Both the position numbers and the translations under genes were made by a program. From Chlamydomonas reinhardtii (taxonomy: Eukaryota > Chlorophyta > Chlorophyceae > Chlamydomonadales > Chlamydomonadaceae): 64,000 bases of DNA. Of the stretch, positions 51,726-63,242 are shown piece by piece. The notes under the pieces were generated by a model. That model saw only the letters and a list, made by a program, of their open reading frames with translations. It searched no databases and was not told the origin of the DNA. The stretch is taken from assembly GCF_000002595.2 (NCBI RefSeq), contig NC_057006.1, positions 1,986,246 through 2,050,245 on the forward strand, given 5' to 3'. The stretch's first letter is position 1, and the number at the start of each line of letters is the position of its first letter.

Positions 51726-52664
51726 GGCTCTCCGACTGCGCAAAGCTAGTGGCGGAACTCAGTAGTGGTGCTCAATATGCCATAAAAAGCGGTTTCTGGG
51801 CGATCGAGACTAAATGACTCGACGTGTGAGTGGGCGAAAGGTTGATGGCCGAGCGCTGTCGGCAGCACAATAAATAACGCCGTGCCTTAAATACAAGAAA
51901 CAGCTTCAACACAGACTATTGTGTATGAGGATGTCAATGCAAGCGTGGCTGGCGCAAGGGGTTATTGATGATGGCTCCCTTGCAGAACGAGGCGAAACGA
52001 TGAAGACACGGGCATAAGGGCAATAACCTGTTGTTGTTAATTAATTTTCATGGCCGTGACGGCCCGACGGTTCAAACAAGTGAGTTTTGCCAGGGCTGTG
52101 GCGGGCGCCCGGACTGTGCCAGCTGCCTCAGCGTGCCAAGCCTCCTCGTAGCTTACCGCGCCGTCTAAGATTGGTCACAAAGTTTGCATTCCATTCTATC
52201 TCACCGCCGCAGTCCTGCACGCGCGGTCTGAATCCCTCCGCGCGCATACGGCCCCGCACTGCGCCCATGCTCAGTGATCCCGAGCCCCCCACGGCTCACC
52301 CAGGCACGCTATTGACGAGTGTTGCGAAACTAATGCGTATGTAGACCAGAGCGGAACTCTAACGCAGTACTCATGGTGCCCGCCCACTACGCAGGGGGCC
52401 TCATGCAGCTTGCACACCGCCCTTGCAACATCTACGCCATACACGCGCACATCTACGCGCTTCCGCCGCCGTCTGATTCTGGCTCCTGGCCGATCGCGCG
52501 CCCCATGCGCACACTAACGCACATCCGCTCTCAGTCCGTCACGAAGCCGCCCATCCACCACCCACCATCCACAAAAATTTCCAACCCAAATTACACAAGC
52601 CACACATGCTCTCCTCGAACCATCCTGGAATGGCGACAACTACCACCCCACACCCTCACACGCT
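51726..52664. other. spacer: lectin promoter and SYLF 3' flank
   Basis: The left part lies upstream of the lectin ATG. The right part follows the SYLF stop codon on the minus strand. No other gene, repeat or RNA is supported. Confidence 0.55.
52591..52595 (-). terminator. TGTAA polyadenylation signal, SYLF gene
   Basis: TGTAA on minus, about 70 nt past the SYLF stop codon at 52,665. Confidence 0.4.
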
Positions 52665-54319
52665 CTAAAGCCAGGCCTTGAGCTGGTTGTAGAGGAGCGT
52701 GGCCTCCCGCGGCGCCGACACCTTGCCGGTGAGGATGTCGCCGGGGCTCACGTGCTGGCCGTAGCAGTTGGCGATGTCCTCCACGTCCGGCTCGACGGAC
52801 GTGCCCTGCATCGATACGTCCACCATCATACCCCTGCGCAGGTGGGAGGTGGGGTGGAGATAGGGTCAGGGGACTGGGTTACAAGCGCGCAGATGTGGAA
52901 CGGCATAAGTGCGTGACCAGGCGGAGGCAATGGTGCGAGATGCTGTCAGTTGGTGCGTGTAGGGGGCGGCTGCGCCATGGCCGCACGAGTCTCACGTGCA
53001 GCGGCGCGCGACCCATTGAGGTTCAAGTGGCTTTGAGGCAAGTCGACGCACATACCCACTTTGAGAGCGTGTAGATGCGGGTCTTGGCGCCGCTGGCCGC
53101 GTCCGTCTGCGCGGTCTGCGTGTTCACCGCCGCGTTCTTGTCCACCTTGTCGCCCATGCTCACGCCGAAGTCCAGACCAATCTTCATGGCACGTTTATCC
53201 TGTGAGCACCAACATGCACGGGCGTTGGGTCATGTCCCCGGACATGCGATGAACGGCATGAGGCCTGGGTGCCGGCACCATCCACAGTGCCACTTGGAAC
53301 GGTCCCCAAATCTATACCGCAGCCATGAACACCACGGGCTAGGAAAAGCTGCCTGGTGAGCAAGAGACAGCTATCGCCATCGTAAGGCGAGCGGCGCAAC
53401 CCAAATCAGTCGGCTGTTCTACTCGGCAACGAACGCCCGCAGCCCCACGCGGCAGGAGCACCAGCCCCATCCCGGAGCCTCCCATCTTCGCCGCACCTTC
53501 AGAAACGCCTGGATGTCGTTGTCAGTGGCCAGGCTAATGAGCGTGTGCTGCTCGGTGTAGCCCATGACTGCACCCACGCTGAAGCCGTCAACCTTGATGG
53601 GCAGCGGCGCCGACCTGCATCCGTACACACCCGGCGGTCATGCAGCTGTGCCCGGTGGTTGGATGCTACGACCTAGTGCCGCCTGGACTTAGCTTCTATG
53701 CACCCCAGGTACTGCATGTTGTGCAGGATTTGAGATCTTTGCAGGCAACGCTGCCCCCTAAGAACAGCAGCTGGTGGCCCGGTCCTGCACGCATGTAGCT
53801 GCAAATGCCTCCACACATTAGCTCACCATCCGGAGGGGCTGTTTGGAAGGCGGGCAATGACCAGCCCGTATCCTTGAGTGACTGACACGCCAAAGCCGAC
53901 CTGCGACATAGTATCGGGGGGCCTGTCAAAAAGTGGCACGACCGGTGGTAGGTCGGCGCTGTGGGTGTTGCCACCTGGCACCGTGCAGCGCTAACCCACC
54001 TTGTTGGTGAGCATAGTCAGCAGGCCCCTGCAGTTCTTGATGGCATCCACGGGCAGCTTGTTCTGCGCCTCCATGTTCTTCAGCGTGTCCACCGCATCCA
54101 GAATCGAGATGAGCAGCGGGTTCTTCTTGGCGTCCAGCATACTAACGCGTTGCTTGTCGCCATACTGCGTACGGGCAAAAGGGCAAACGGGTCTGGGTTC
54201 AACACTCTGCGCTGAGGCAGGTTCTGATGCCTGCGCTGACCAGTCCGAGCTGCGGAAATTGTGGGATATTGAATTAGCCACACCTGCTTGTTAATTTCAT
54301 CTTCCAGATGCAGCGACAT
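52665..54319 (-). CDS. SYLF (Ysc84/SH3YL1-type) domain protein
   Basis: Six exons: 54319-54284, 54164-54000, 53900-53827, 53614-53497, 53199-53060, 52833-52665; 233 aa. The SYLF domain binds phosphoinositides and links membranes to actin in Ysc84 and SH3YL1. Landmarks in order: AIKNCRGLLTMLTNKVGFGV (usual IPxxxLxxAKGLAILT..GF), GYGLVIARLPNSPSGWSAPL (usual GSGVLVARLPDGSWSAPS), VGAVMGYTEQHTLISLATDN, LDFGVSMGDKVDKNA, IYTLSKGMMVDVSMQGTSVE and YGQHVSPGDILTGKVSAP near the C-terminus. The domain fills nearly the whole protein; there is no SH3 or FYVE partner domain, and no signal peptide. Each splice keeps the frame across conserved residues. The first coding exon is only 12 codons, so a further upstream 5' UTR exon is possible. 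Confidence 0.88.
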
Positions 54320-55494
54320 TCTGACCGCGGTGTTGCTGTGGAAGAAATCAGAAGCCGGTCTCAGTGCAAGTCACGTACTGTATGCAAAGTACTTGTTATC
54401 AACGAATTGATGTGATAGCTAGTTTCGAGAGAGGTTGGGGCCTTTACGGAACTGGCGATAGGTGTAATGGGAGGATGGTGCCTGCAGCTGAGAGAGCTGA
54501 CGTCCCCCCTCCAGTCCCGCAGCTCCAGACCCGACCGTCTTGGTCCGTTGAGCAGGCGACCGGTAGTCCACATTCGGCATCTGCTACTGAGGGCGAGATT
54601 CGGCTTTGGTTTCGCGCCATGTTCGGCGTGCCCGTGGCGTGCCGAACTCGAGACGCATCGGCCCCAGTGCACCGGTGAGGCCCTTCCTTCCCTACTACAG
54701 TTGTTGCAGCTGACATCTACATCACTCTAGTCGGAGTGATGTCAGCTGCTAGATATGACACGTGAAGCACGACCAGCGGGCCGATACGTGAGACGGTTCG
54801 TGGTTCAACAAAACAAAAGATAGGGATAGATGCCCCAACGTTCGTTGGTACCGCACGGAGGCGCGCCCCCTGGTACCGCAAGACCAAGCACTGCGCGTAC
54901 CGTAGTCCTGTGAGAGTATGACCGGAGGAGGACCGAGAGAACAATATGAGCATCAGACCGTTCCGCCATGTACCCATCACTCAGACCAGTTCACGCCCAC
55001 CATGCCCAACATGGGCCTGGCGTAACTAGATTTCAGCATAACCAAGTACAATTTGTGCTCCTACAGCACCTTGACACATGCCATTGCCTAATACCTCCAT
55101 TCCTGCTTGCCTATGTATCTGCATGCCAGTCAACTTGCCGTTAAGCTCGGACACTGCCGACCCTCGAGCCCGAGACAGGACACCCTTGCGGCGCCCTCAC
55201 GTAATGAACTTGTCCACCCACACAGTAACAACCAGCCTAACGTTGAGCACGTTATCTAGGTGTACAATCCACACTGACGCATGTTTTGCAGGCCAGGCGC
55301 GCGGCGCGGAACCACAGTCCATCGTCATGCACGTGCGCCTCCCCCGCCGCCATGCCCCTCACCCGAAGGCACAACCCCCAGTCCCCTGGCCCCCGGCCCC
55401 TGCCTGTGACTCCTCCCACACTTACGCCCGCCATTCCAATGCATCTCCCACACTGCATTTATTCTTGCCGGCCCCTCCCAAGCCCTCCTGTTCA
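54320..55494. other. intergenic spacer, nothing coding recognised
   Basis: It holds the SYLF promoter on one side and the 3' flank of the DRC12-like gene on the other. Open frames on both strands are short and without domains. A two-state inverted repeat is at 54,706-54,749. Confidence 0.55.
54706..54749. repeat. imperfect hairpin with two alternative stems
   Basis: GCAGCTGACATC (54,706-54,717) pairs with GATGTCAGCTGC (54,738-54,749). CATCACTC (54,719-54,726) can instead pair with GAGTGATG (54,735-54,742). The two stems compete for part of the right arm. Confidence 0.65.
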
Positions 55495-56272
55495 TCAGCT
55501 CTTGTTGAAGGTGCCGTTCGCCAGGCGCTCATGCATGCGGTCTAACGTCTCGCGCAGCATCTGCGCGAACTCCACCTGCATCTCCTCCATCTTGTGCTGG
55601 TATTGCAGGATCTGCGGTTCGGCAGCCGGGCGCCCACATGATTAGTCATTGGGACACGTGAGCTTTCCATAGACTTGGACTTGGACATGGGCGGCCATGC
55701 ACATTCCCTGATTCTTTGGTTTGCACAACCTGCGAACCATGCTTCCCCCACCCCAGCCGCCCGCGCGTACCTCCGTGTCACTGCTCTTCTTATTCTGCTC
55801 CTTCTCCTGCTGCAGCTTCACAATTTCTGCGTCCCGCTCGTCGATGACCTTTTTTAGTTGGCGGTTCTCCGCCTCCAGGTCTGACACTTTCTTCAGCAGC
55901 TGCTCTTGCATGCCCTTGTATTGCCGCATCATGTCCGCGGTGATATCCAACGTGTCCTCCTTCTGCTGCTCAATGGCTGTTTGGAAGGCGTCCATGCGTT
56001 CCCGCCACATGCGCTCGCTGCGCCGCGCCTCCAAAGCCTGCAGGGTAGGTAGGGAGGCGCGGTCAAGGGCGGTCCAGCGTGCCCTGCAACTTAGTCGGGG
56101 ACGCGTGCTTGCCCCCGCAATACCCAACCTCCTTTTGATGGTAGCTCCTTACCTCATGGCTCCTGAGCTCCAGTAAATGTTGCAAGGACAGGATTTCTGT
56201 CTCCGCTCGCGCCAGGTTTTCCTTCTCAGACAGTTTTGCTGCCTTTGCAGCGTCGGCTTTCTTCGGAGCCAT
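55495..56272 (-). CDS. coiled-coil protein, DRC12/CCDC153-like ciliary subunit
   Basis: Three exons: 56272-56153, 56037-55771, 55611-55495; 167 aa. After a basic start (MAPKKADAAKAAKLSEKEN) nearly all of the protein is heptad-patterned coiled coil: AETEILSLQHLLELRSHE, MMRQYKGMQEQLLKKVSDLE, ENRQLKKVIDERDAEIVKLQ and KMEEMQVEFAQMLRETLDRM. Size, composition and the C-terminal pattern (MEEMQVEF..ML..TLDRM) fit DRC12/CCDC153, a small subunit of the nexin-dynein regulatory complex in motile cilia. Other short ciliary coiled-coil proteins share this look, so the assignment is moderate. It is divergent from the next gene. Confidence 0.65.
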
Positions 56273-56730
56273 TTATATTGCTCGTATATGCAGCAATTAG
56301 TATAAGGATTCGCAGAGGACGCACAGCGAGGTAAACCGTGGAAATGCCAAACTTGTTCAGCTGCTGCGAGAGGTCTTCGCCGCGACTCGGTAGCTTATAC
56401 TGTAGTATGCATACGGTAAAGTGCTTACTGGTGACAAGGAAGGCGACTAATACAAGACGGATGGCCCATTCTCCGATCGTCTTTGCTCGGCGTGCTAAGC
56501 ACGCCGTTACGCGACGCTTCGCTATTGGTTTGGACTTTATCTATCAAGTATCTTTTACCAACCTGTTTGTGACGACACGCGTCTTGCGAATCACTCGGAA
56601 CGGAAGCCCAGCCGACTCACCGCACTGATCTACGGCATTTTGCCGATGCTTTCATCGTTCACCTACAAGTCTCAACACCTATCGTAACTGAGTATTGGCA
56701 AAGGCGTGCTATTGGGCGTCAATCAGCATT
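56273..56730. promoter_or_regulatory. divergent promoter region, DRC12-like and OPR-like genes
   Basis: 458 bp separate the two start codons. No coding sequence is supported inside. No specific element is called. Confidence 0.55.
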
Positions 56731-59700
56731 ATGACGTTGGGACGCAGCCGAGCGAGCGCGCTGCTGCAGCGCGCTGCACGCTGTGTGGAGCAAGGACTCT
56801 TACCAGAAGCAGCGACCAGCGCTTGCACCACCAGCGGGCGACCATGGGGCCCCAGCCCTGCGGCAGACGGCCCAAGCACGTCAGCGCAGCTGTCGTCGTG
56901 CGGGTGTGCAGCACACGAGCGCAGCCTTCGCTCGCTCAGCCCTCTGGGCGCTTCCACCTCTGCCCCAGCCCCCCTGTCCTCTTCCATACCGCCCTTCTTC
57001 AGCCGCGGATTCGCCACCTCTTCTGCCGCGGCGCGCAGCGCCGCCTTCCACCCCTCGCATCCCCAGTTCGCCGCCGCCCAGTCCCAGCAGGCCGCGCCGG
57101 ATGACGGTGCCACGCTGGGGGCTCGCGGCCAGTTGCTGGACTCTCTGGCGGCGTGCCTGGGTCTGCAGCACCTGGATGCGCTGCTGGCGAGGGAGGAGCA
57201 CAAGGCGCTGTTCGATGAGATGTGGGTCGGGCAGGCTGAGGGCGAGGGGGCGAGTGGGGTGTGTGGGGCGAGGGGCGGCGAGTGAGGCGAGGGGGCTGGT
57301 GGCAGCGGTTGTGAAAGGCGGGCGAGGCGGTGACAAGCGCTGGGCGTGAATCTTGAGAAGAGGTTGTACGCGCATGGTTAGCTTGGCCTGCCATGGGTGT
57401 GGGCGATGGCGTGACGGCGAGCACGACACAAGTCACAGACAGTGGACCGCAATGCGTGCCGCCGTTCTGCTGCTCGCCGCCACTTGCGCAGGCTGCTGCT
57501 CCAGGCTCTGGATGTCGCGTTCCGGCTGTGCAGCAGTAGCGCCGCCATCACGCCGCAGCTCAGATCCCTCGAGCCCCAGGACGCGTACCTGGCGCCCTCG
57601 TCCCAACAGCAGCAGCAACAGCAGCAGCAGTACGCAATGAAGTCGGGCGCGGACGCGGCGAGCGACGTGCTGACGCGGCTGAGTGAGGTGTTCATCCAGC
57701 TGCTGTCCACACCGGGCGGGCTGAGTCCGGAGGGCGCCGTGAAGGCGCTGCGCACACTGGCCATGCTGCGGTTCAACCCCGCAGGCGACTATGCAGGACT
57801 GCAGGTGGGCGGGGTTGTGGGCCGGGGTGGGACAGGTTGGGATGGGGCGGGTTGAGGAATGGCCGGGTGCGGCAGATGGAGGCAGTACTGTAGACGAGTG
57901 TGCTGTATGCACGGGTGCCGTGTCCGTGCCACAGTGTCGTTGCATGTTAGGAGGGGCGATAGGAGCACCCCCACAATGCGCCCTTGGTGGGGCTTAGAGA
58001 GGTTGCTTGCATCTCGTCTAACGCGCGCTACAGTGCGCTGTTGTGTTGGTCCGGCGCGTCTGTAGGTCTGGGTGGTCCAGCACCTGTTCCCTTGTGTGCG
58101 CAAACCCCCGCCCCTCCCGTCATCCTGCTGCGCCGCCCAGTATGCACTTTGCCTACCGCTTTCCACCCACCGCCTCAACAGACCGTGTCAGCCTACTATC
58201 GCGACGTAGTGTTGCCGGCACTGAACCCCGACCCCGCCTCCGGCTGCCCGCCCGAGCTGGCGGTGCGGGCGCCGCAGCTGCTGGCCAATCTGTACTTTGC
58301 CTTCGCGCGCCTGTTCGACTTGGCGGCCAGGTGGGGCGCAGCGGAGGAAGGCGGCAGTGGGCTGTGGATTGGGCGGCAAATGAAGAGCAGTAGGAGGGCG
58401 GATAGGGGGCACGGAGGAAAGCGGCAGTGTGCGCTACTGGGAGTGGGAGTAGGGAGTAAGGGTTTTTAGCACGATGGCTGGGAATGCCGGTGTGCGTCAC
58501 CGGATGGCAGTCCAACATCCGCTCAAGTGATTGCGTGTGTACGTGTGTTTGCATGCGGTGGCGCAGGCGGGAGCGCGAGCTCCAAGCGCAGCTGCAGGCC
58601 GCGGCGCTGGCGGAGGAGGAGGCCGCGGCGCGGCGTGAGGACGACGAGGAGGCGAGTGGCAGCGGCAGCAGCGGTGGCGGTCTGCCGCCCTGGCAGCGTG
58701 TGCCCATGCAGCAGCAGCAGCTGCCGGAGGCGCTGCTGGGCGGCCCCGGCACGGTGGTTGGGGACCGGCAGTTGTACGAGCAGATCAGCCACCTGCTGCA
58801 CGGCCCCGGCAACCCCCTGCAGCTGCTGCCCAGCAAGTGAGTTCCCGGCAGGGGGGCGGCGTGGCTGCCGCACAGTGCTTCTTGGCGCTGCCACTTTGGG
58901 ACGCGGGCGCACTTGTCCTCTCTGCCCATTCATTGTGCTTGGCCGTTTCCGGGGGGCCTCTAAGCCCACGCTCGAGCGCTGGGCACCGAACACTCCATTC
59001 ATGTCGATGACCTGAACACTCTTAAAGCAGTGTCGTGGCTTACCCAAGTCGTCCCAGCCAATGACTCGCACACCGGCTTTCTGCAACTGCACGTGTGTGC
59101 GCAGGTCTCTGGGCGCGCTGGCTACGGCCATGTCCACCTCCCGCTTCATGTACTACCCGCTGGCCATGTCCATCGCGCACGCGGTGGTGCTGCGGCTGCA
59201 GACCGCGGCGCCGGCGGTGGGGCCGCCGGGGGCGCTGGACATGGGCAGTGTGGGGCTGCAGGACCGCGCGGACGCCATCGTGAGTGTGACCGACATTTAT
59301 GTGTATGCCGCTCCGCGGTCATCGGGATAGGCAGGATGGTGTTGATGCCTTCGCCTGGGCGCCACTGCCGCTGACGCTGACGCTGCCGACGCAATCCTCC
59401 TGTACACCTATAAACTTATCAATGACTGACGCACACCACCACCACCACCACCACCGCCACCACCACCCCCGGCGCCTCCGCCCGTCCCACCCACCCCACC
59501 CCACCCCCAGCCCGCCTCCACGCTGTCCAACATCCTGTCCTGCCTCACCAAGAGCGGCTTCGAGGCGGAGGCGCTGTGCGACGCCGCAGCCAACTGGATG
59601 TCGCGGCACATGGGCCGCCCGGGCGCCTCGGGACACGCGCTGGTGGCGCCGCACCACATCGTGGACGTGGCGGCGGCGTTCGCGCGCGTCAAGTATGAGA

Positions 59701-62577
59701 ACTTCGTGAGTAGGAATGGTGCCGCTGGGTGGGTTTGTGACACGCATTGGGCGCCTGTTGTGGAGTGTGTGGTATCGGTACGGGTTACGGGTATTGGGGA
59801 TAGATGACAGGGTATAGTGATGAAGTGGTTGTTCACGGTCTTGGGATGCTGAATCTGCAGTAGGCGTCATCCACAGATTGTGTCGAGGACACGGGGACGA
59901 AGTCTTGTGCTCTTGTCTGTAAGCCCGCAAGTCAAGAGTGGCACCATGACTCAATTACGCGTCTTGCTCCCATCCATCACCTACCCCTGCAGGACTTTCT
60001 GGAGCGCGCGGCGGACGCCCTGACGCCCAAGCTGCCGCAGTCGTCGCCCAACGCCGTGTCCCTCATGGTGTGGGCGGTGGGCAACAGCAAGGTAGGACGG
60101 GGTTGCGCACGGCGTGAACGGGCGCTGTAGCAGCATACCGTATTCTATACTGATGCGGCACGACGGCATGAGCTCGGCACTGCAGGATGGGCACGCTATC
60201 AGCGATGGGCATCTGAGGCAGAAAGCCCATGCCACGCAGTCTCAAACACTGAGCTCTTCCTCCATGCTCTCCCGCTTTTTATGATTCAACAAAACACCAG
60301 GCCGGCCGCTCGCCCCGCTTCGAGCCGCTGCTGAGCGCCCTAGCCCAGCGCCTGGTGGCCATGCACCGCAACAGCCGCCTCAGCACGCTGCCGGCTACAG
60401 CCATGGACACCGGCAGTAGCACGGATGGCGGCTTTGGCAGTGGCGGCGGCGGCGGCGCCGGCGGCGGTGGGGCGCAGGTGGTGCCGCGTCACCTTGCTAC
60501 AGCCGTGTTTGCGATGGGCCGGCTGGGGCTGCTACAGCCGCTGCTGATGGACTGTGTGGCCGGGGATGTGGTGGCGCGGCCGGACAGGTGCGTGGGTGTC
60601 GTTGTCGCCGCGGCCGCAGTTGCACAGGGCAGAGGCGGTTCGCGCGGGCAGTGCGTCAGGGGTGTTGTCATCCAGACATCCTGGTTTACCCGTGTCGCGC
60701 CCGTGTCGCTTGACCACCCTCATGGTGATATTGTGGGGTGTTTTCACTGGGCTCGGGCGATACCCACCCTCCCGACGGCTTCTGGCTAAAGCTCCCCACT
60801 GGCACCCTGCCCTTGCCCCGGCCTGCTCGCCACAATGCCGCACCCCGCACGCAGCTACACCTCGCGGCAGCTGGCCAACGTGCTGCGCGCCTTCACGCTG
60901 CTGGACTGCTACCGGCCCGACATGTTCGAGGTGGCGGCGGGCGTGCTGCGGGCCCGGCTGGCGGCGCAGGCGGCGCAGGCGCAGGCGGCGGGGCTGCTGA
61001 CGGGCTCGGCGGAGCTGCAGGTAGGCACGGGGAGAGGAGAGGAAGGAGGAAAGAGGAGGATGGGTATGGTGTGTGGGTATGGATGGCTGGATGCAGGACA
61101 GGGTTACGGAGTGCGCGAGCTTACGGGCATGGCTTCCGGGGCGTGCTTCGGAGCGTCATTGAAACCTGTCGTGATGCAACATGGTGCTAACCTGTTGTTT
61201 TGTAGCTTAAAGAAACCTTGCGCCCCCCTGCTGCGGCCGCCCCCGTTGCCGCAGGTGCCGTTGCCGCTGTTGTTCACGCCGCAGAACTATGCCGACATCG
61301 CCTGGAGCGTGGCGCTGGCGGGGCACGCGCCGCAGGTGTGCATGCATGTGTGTGTGCGGGTGTGCGAGTGGATGGAGGGGGTGCGGGCGTGGGTGCGGGC
61401 GGCACGCGCATGTGGAGCATCTGAGCAGGCTGGTCAGGGCCGTGACAGATCATTCGCTTGCTGGACGCCTTTCACAGGCGCCGGAGCTGATGCAAATCCT
61501 AGCAGACAGGTGGGCGGCCGCGGGCCACACGTGGGGATGGATTGCGGCTGTGTACTCTAGTACTTTGCAGCCGGGCCCGGTACAGGTTTGCAACATAGTC
61601 TGACGTGTCATGACGCCGGGCTCTGCCAGGTAGCCCTGCCGAGTGTACCATCACCTCGCACACAACCCGCTCCCCACCCACCGGGCCGCGCACACGCCGC
61701 ACATGCGTGCCGCAGGGTGACGGAGGTGGCGCCGCGCCTGGGCAAGGCGTGTCTGGTGCGGGCGGCGCAGGCGTTCGCGGTGGCGGGCATCACGCAGCCG
61801 CAGGTGTACGAGGCAATCACCGAGGTGTGCGGGCCACTGGATGGGGGGGGGCAAAGGCAGGGGCCGGAGGGGGTTGTGTGGCCTTCATGGCTGCCTGCTC
61901 TGCCCACGCCAGCGAAATACGCAGGTCTCACACCCCGACCCCCACCACAGTCCCTGTCACTGCCCATTCTAATCCGCCCGCTTCCTGCCTCCTGTTGTGC
62001 CGCCTCCGCAGTCTGCCCGGCCGCTGCTGGCGGACCTGGGCCCCGCCTACCTGGCCACGCTGGTGGACGCAGTGGCGGAGGTGGCGGTGCCGGTCAGCGA
62101 GCCCTTCTGGCTGGTGGGTGATGCAGGGAGACAGTGCTAGGGCGATAGGCGGGGTTTGGGAAGATGGTTGGAAGAGCAGTACAGGGTGCACTAGGGCAAG
62201 CCGGCTAGGGCTCCTACGTGTTCAGGAGTGGGAGGGCGGGTTGGGGAGGTGACTGCAGGCCTGTATAGTAGGAAGGGGTTGCACAAAGACGCCTTCCGGC
62301 GCCGTCTCTCTTTATGCTGTAATGGACCGTATCACACGTACCCACATGTCTGTTCCCCCTCCCTCGCCCCCCCTCCCCCCGCCCCCAGGCCTGCATGCAG
62401 GCTGCCGCTGCCAAGGTGGACCACCTGCAGCGCCCCCGCGCCGACATGCAGTCCGCCGCCGCCCGCCTGCTGCGAGCCTTCCGCCGCCACCCCGCCACCG
62501 CCGCTTTCGCCTCGACGCGCGAGCACTATGTCATGCCGCAGCTGGAGCAGGTGCTGGTGCAGCCGGCCGCGTACTGA
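56731..62577 (+). CDS. organelle-targeted helical-repeat protein (OPR/FASTK-like)
   Basis: Fourteen exons: 56731-57221, 57492-57804, 58182-58330, 58567-58836, 59105-59279, 59511-59705, 59993-60091, 60301-60587, 60855-61020, 61255-61335, 61478-61509, 61716-61824, 62012-62113, 62389-62577; 885 aa. The N-terminus (MTLGRSRASALLQRAARCVE) is a basic amphipathic leader typical of mitochondrial or plastid import. The rest is alpha-helical with repeats of about 38 residues: TSRQLANVLRAFTLLDCYRP, TPQNYADIAWSVALAGHAP, LVRAAQAFAVAGITQP and SPNAVSLMVWAVGNSK. This L-A-N/W-A-x-A-x-L-G rhythm is that of octotricopeptide (OPR) and related FASTK/RAP helical repeats, which bind organelle RNAs; no RAP domain is seen at the C-terminus. 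A short Gln run lies at about residue 200. RNA target unknown; RNA-binding role inferred from fold only. Confidence 0.6.
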
Positions 62578-63242
62578 GAGCACACCCACACGCGCACATG
62601 CTGCTACTGAGCTTAAGAGCTGGTGCGCTGTGCGCTGATGTGCGCTATGGTGCGGCTTGCGTGGTTGGCTTCGGTGCTGCAGTGGTGTGGTGCAGCTTAG
62701 GCGGCTGGTGGGCGTTGTTATTGCTTAATAATAGCGGACTATATGGTCGAATGGTGAATGGTTTATGGGTGCTGAGGCAGCCTGAGCCCACCGCAGCAGC
62801 GGACTGCTGTTAAGGCACGGGCAGTACGGCTCGGGCGGTACAAATCCGCGACATGCGTCGTCCGGGGGCATGACACCACGAGCATTCGAACGCGTGCACG
62901 GCCACACATGCATGCGAGTGAATGTTCGGAGCGCTGTGGCATTACCTCCAGGGGTTACCTGGTTGCCTGCTTTGCTCACCTCCCCTGCTTATCAGCGCAA
63001 ATTCCGTCATGGAATCTCCGCTCGGCAAATACAGTATCCACGGTCACACATGCAACCCGCGCCTACAGACCTGATACATCAGATCCCAACTCCCCGCACA
63101 GCATCCTCCTCCAGTCAAACCACACCGAGGTGCCGAGAGGTGCCTTGAGAGGGACTCGGTACCGTACTCCACCTGACTCCACCTCCTGACATGTGAAGTT
63201 TCTCGGGTCGAGCAGCATTCCCGCTGCGCTCCCATCTGCGAG
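62578..63242. other. convergent spacer, 3' flanks only
   Basis: It lies between the stop codons of two converging genes. I found no TGTAA on plus in the first 300 bp and no TGTAA on minus. No other gene is supported. Confidence 0.55.
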
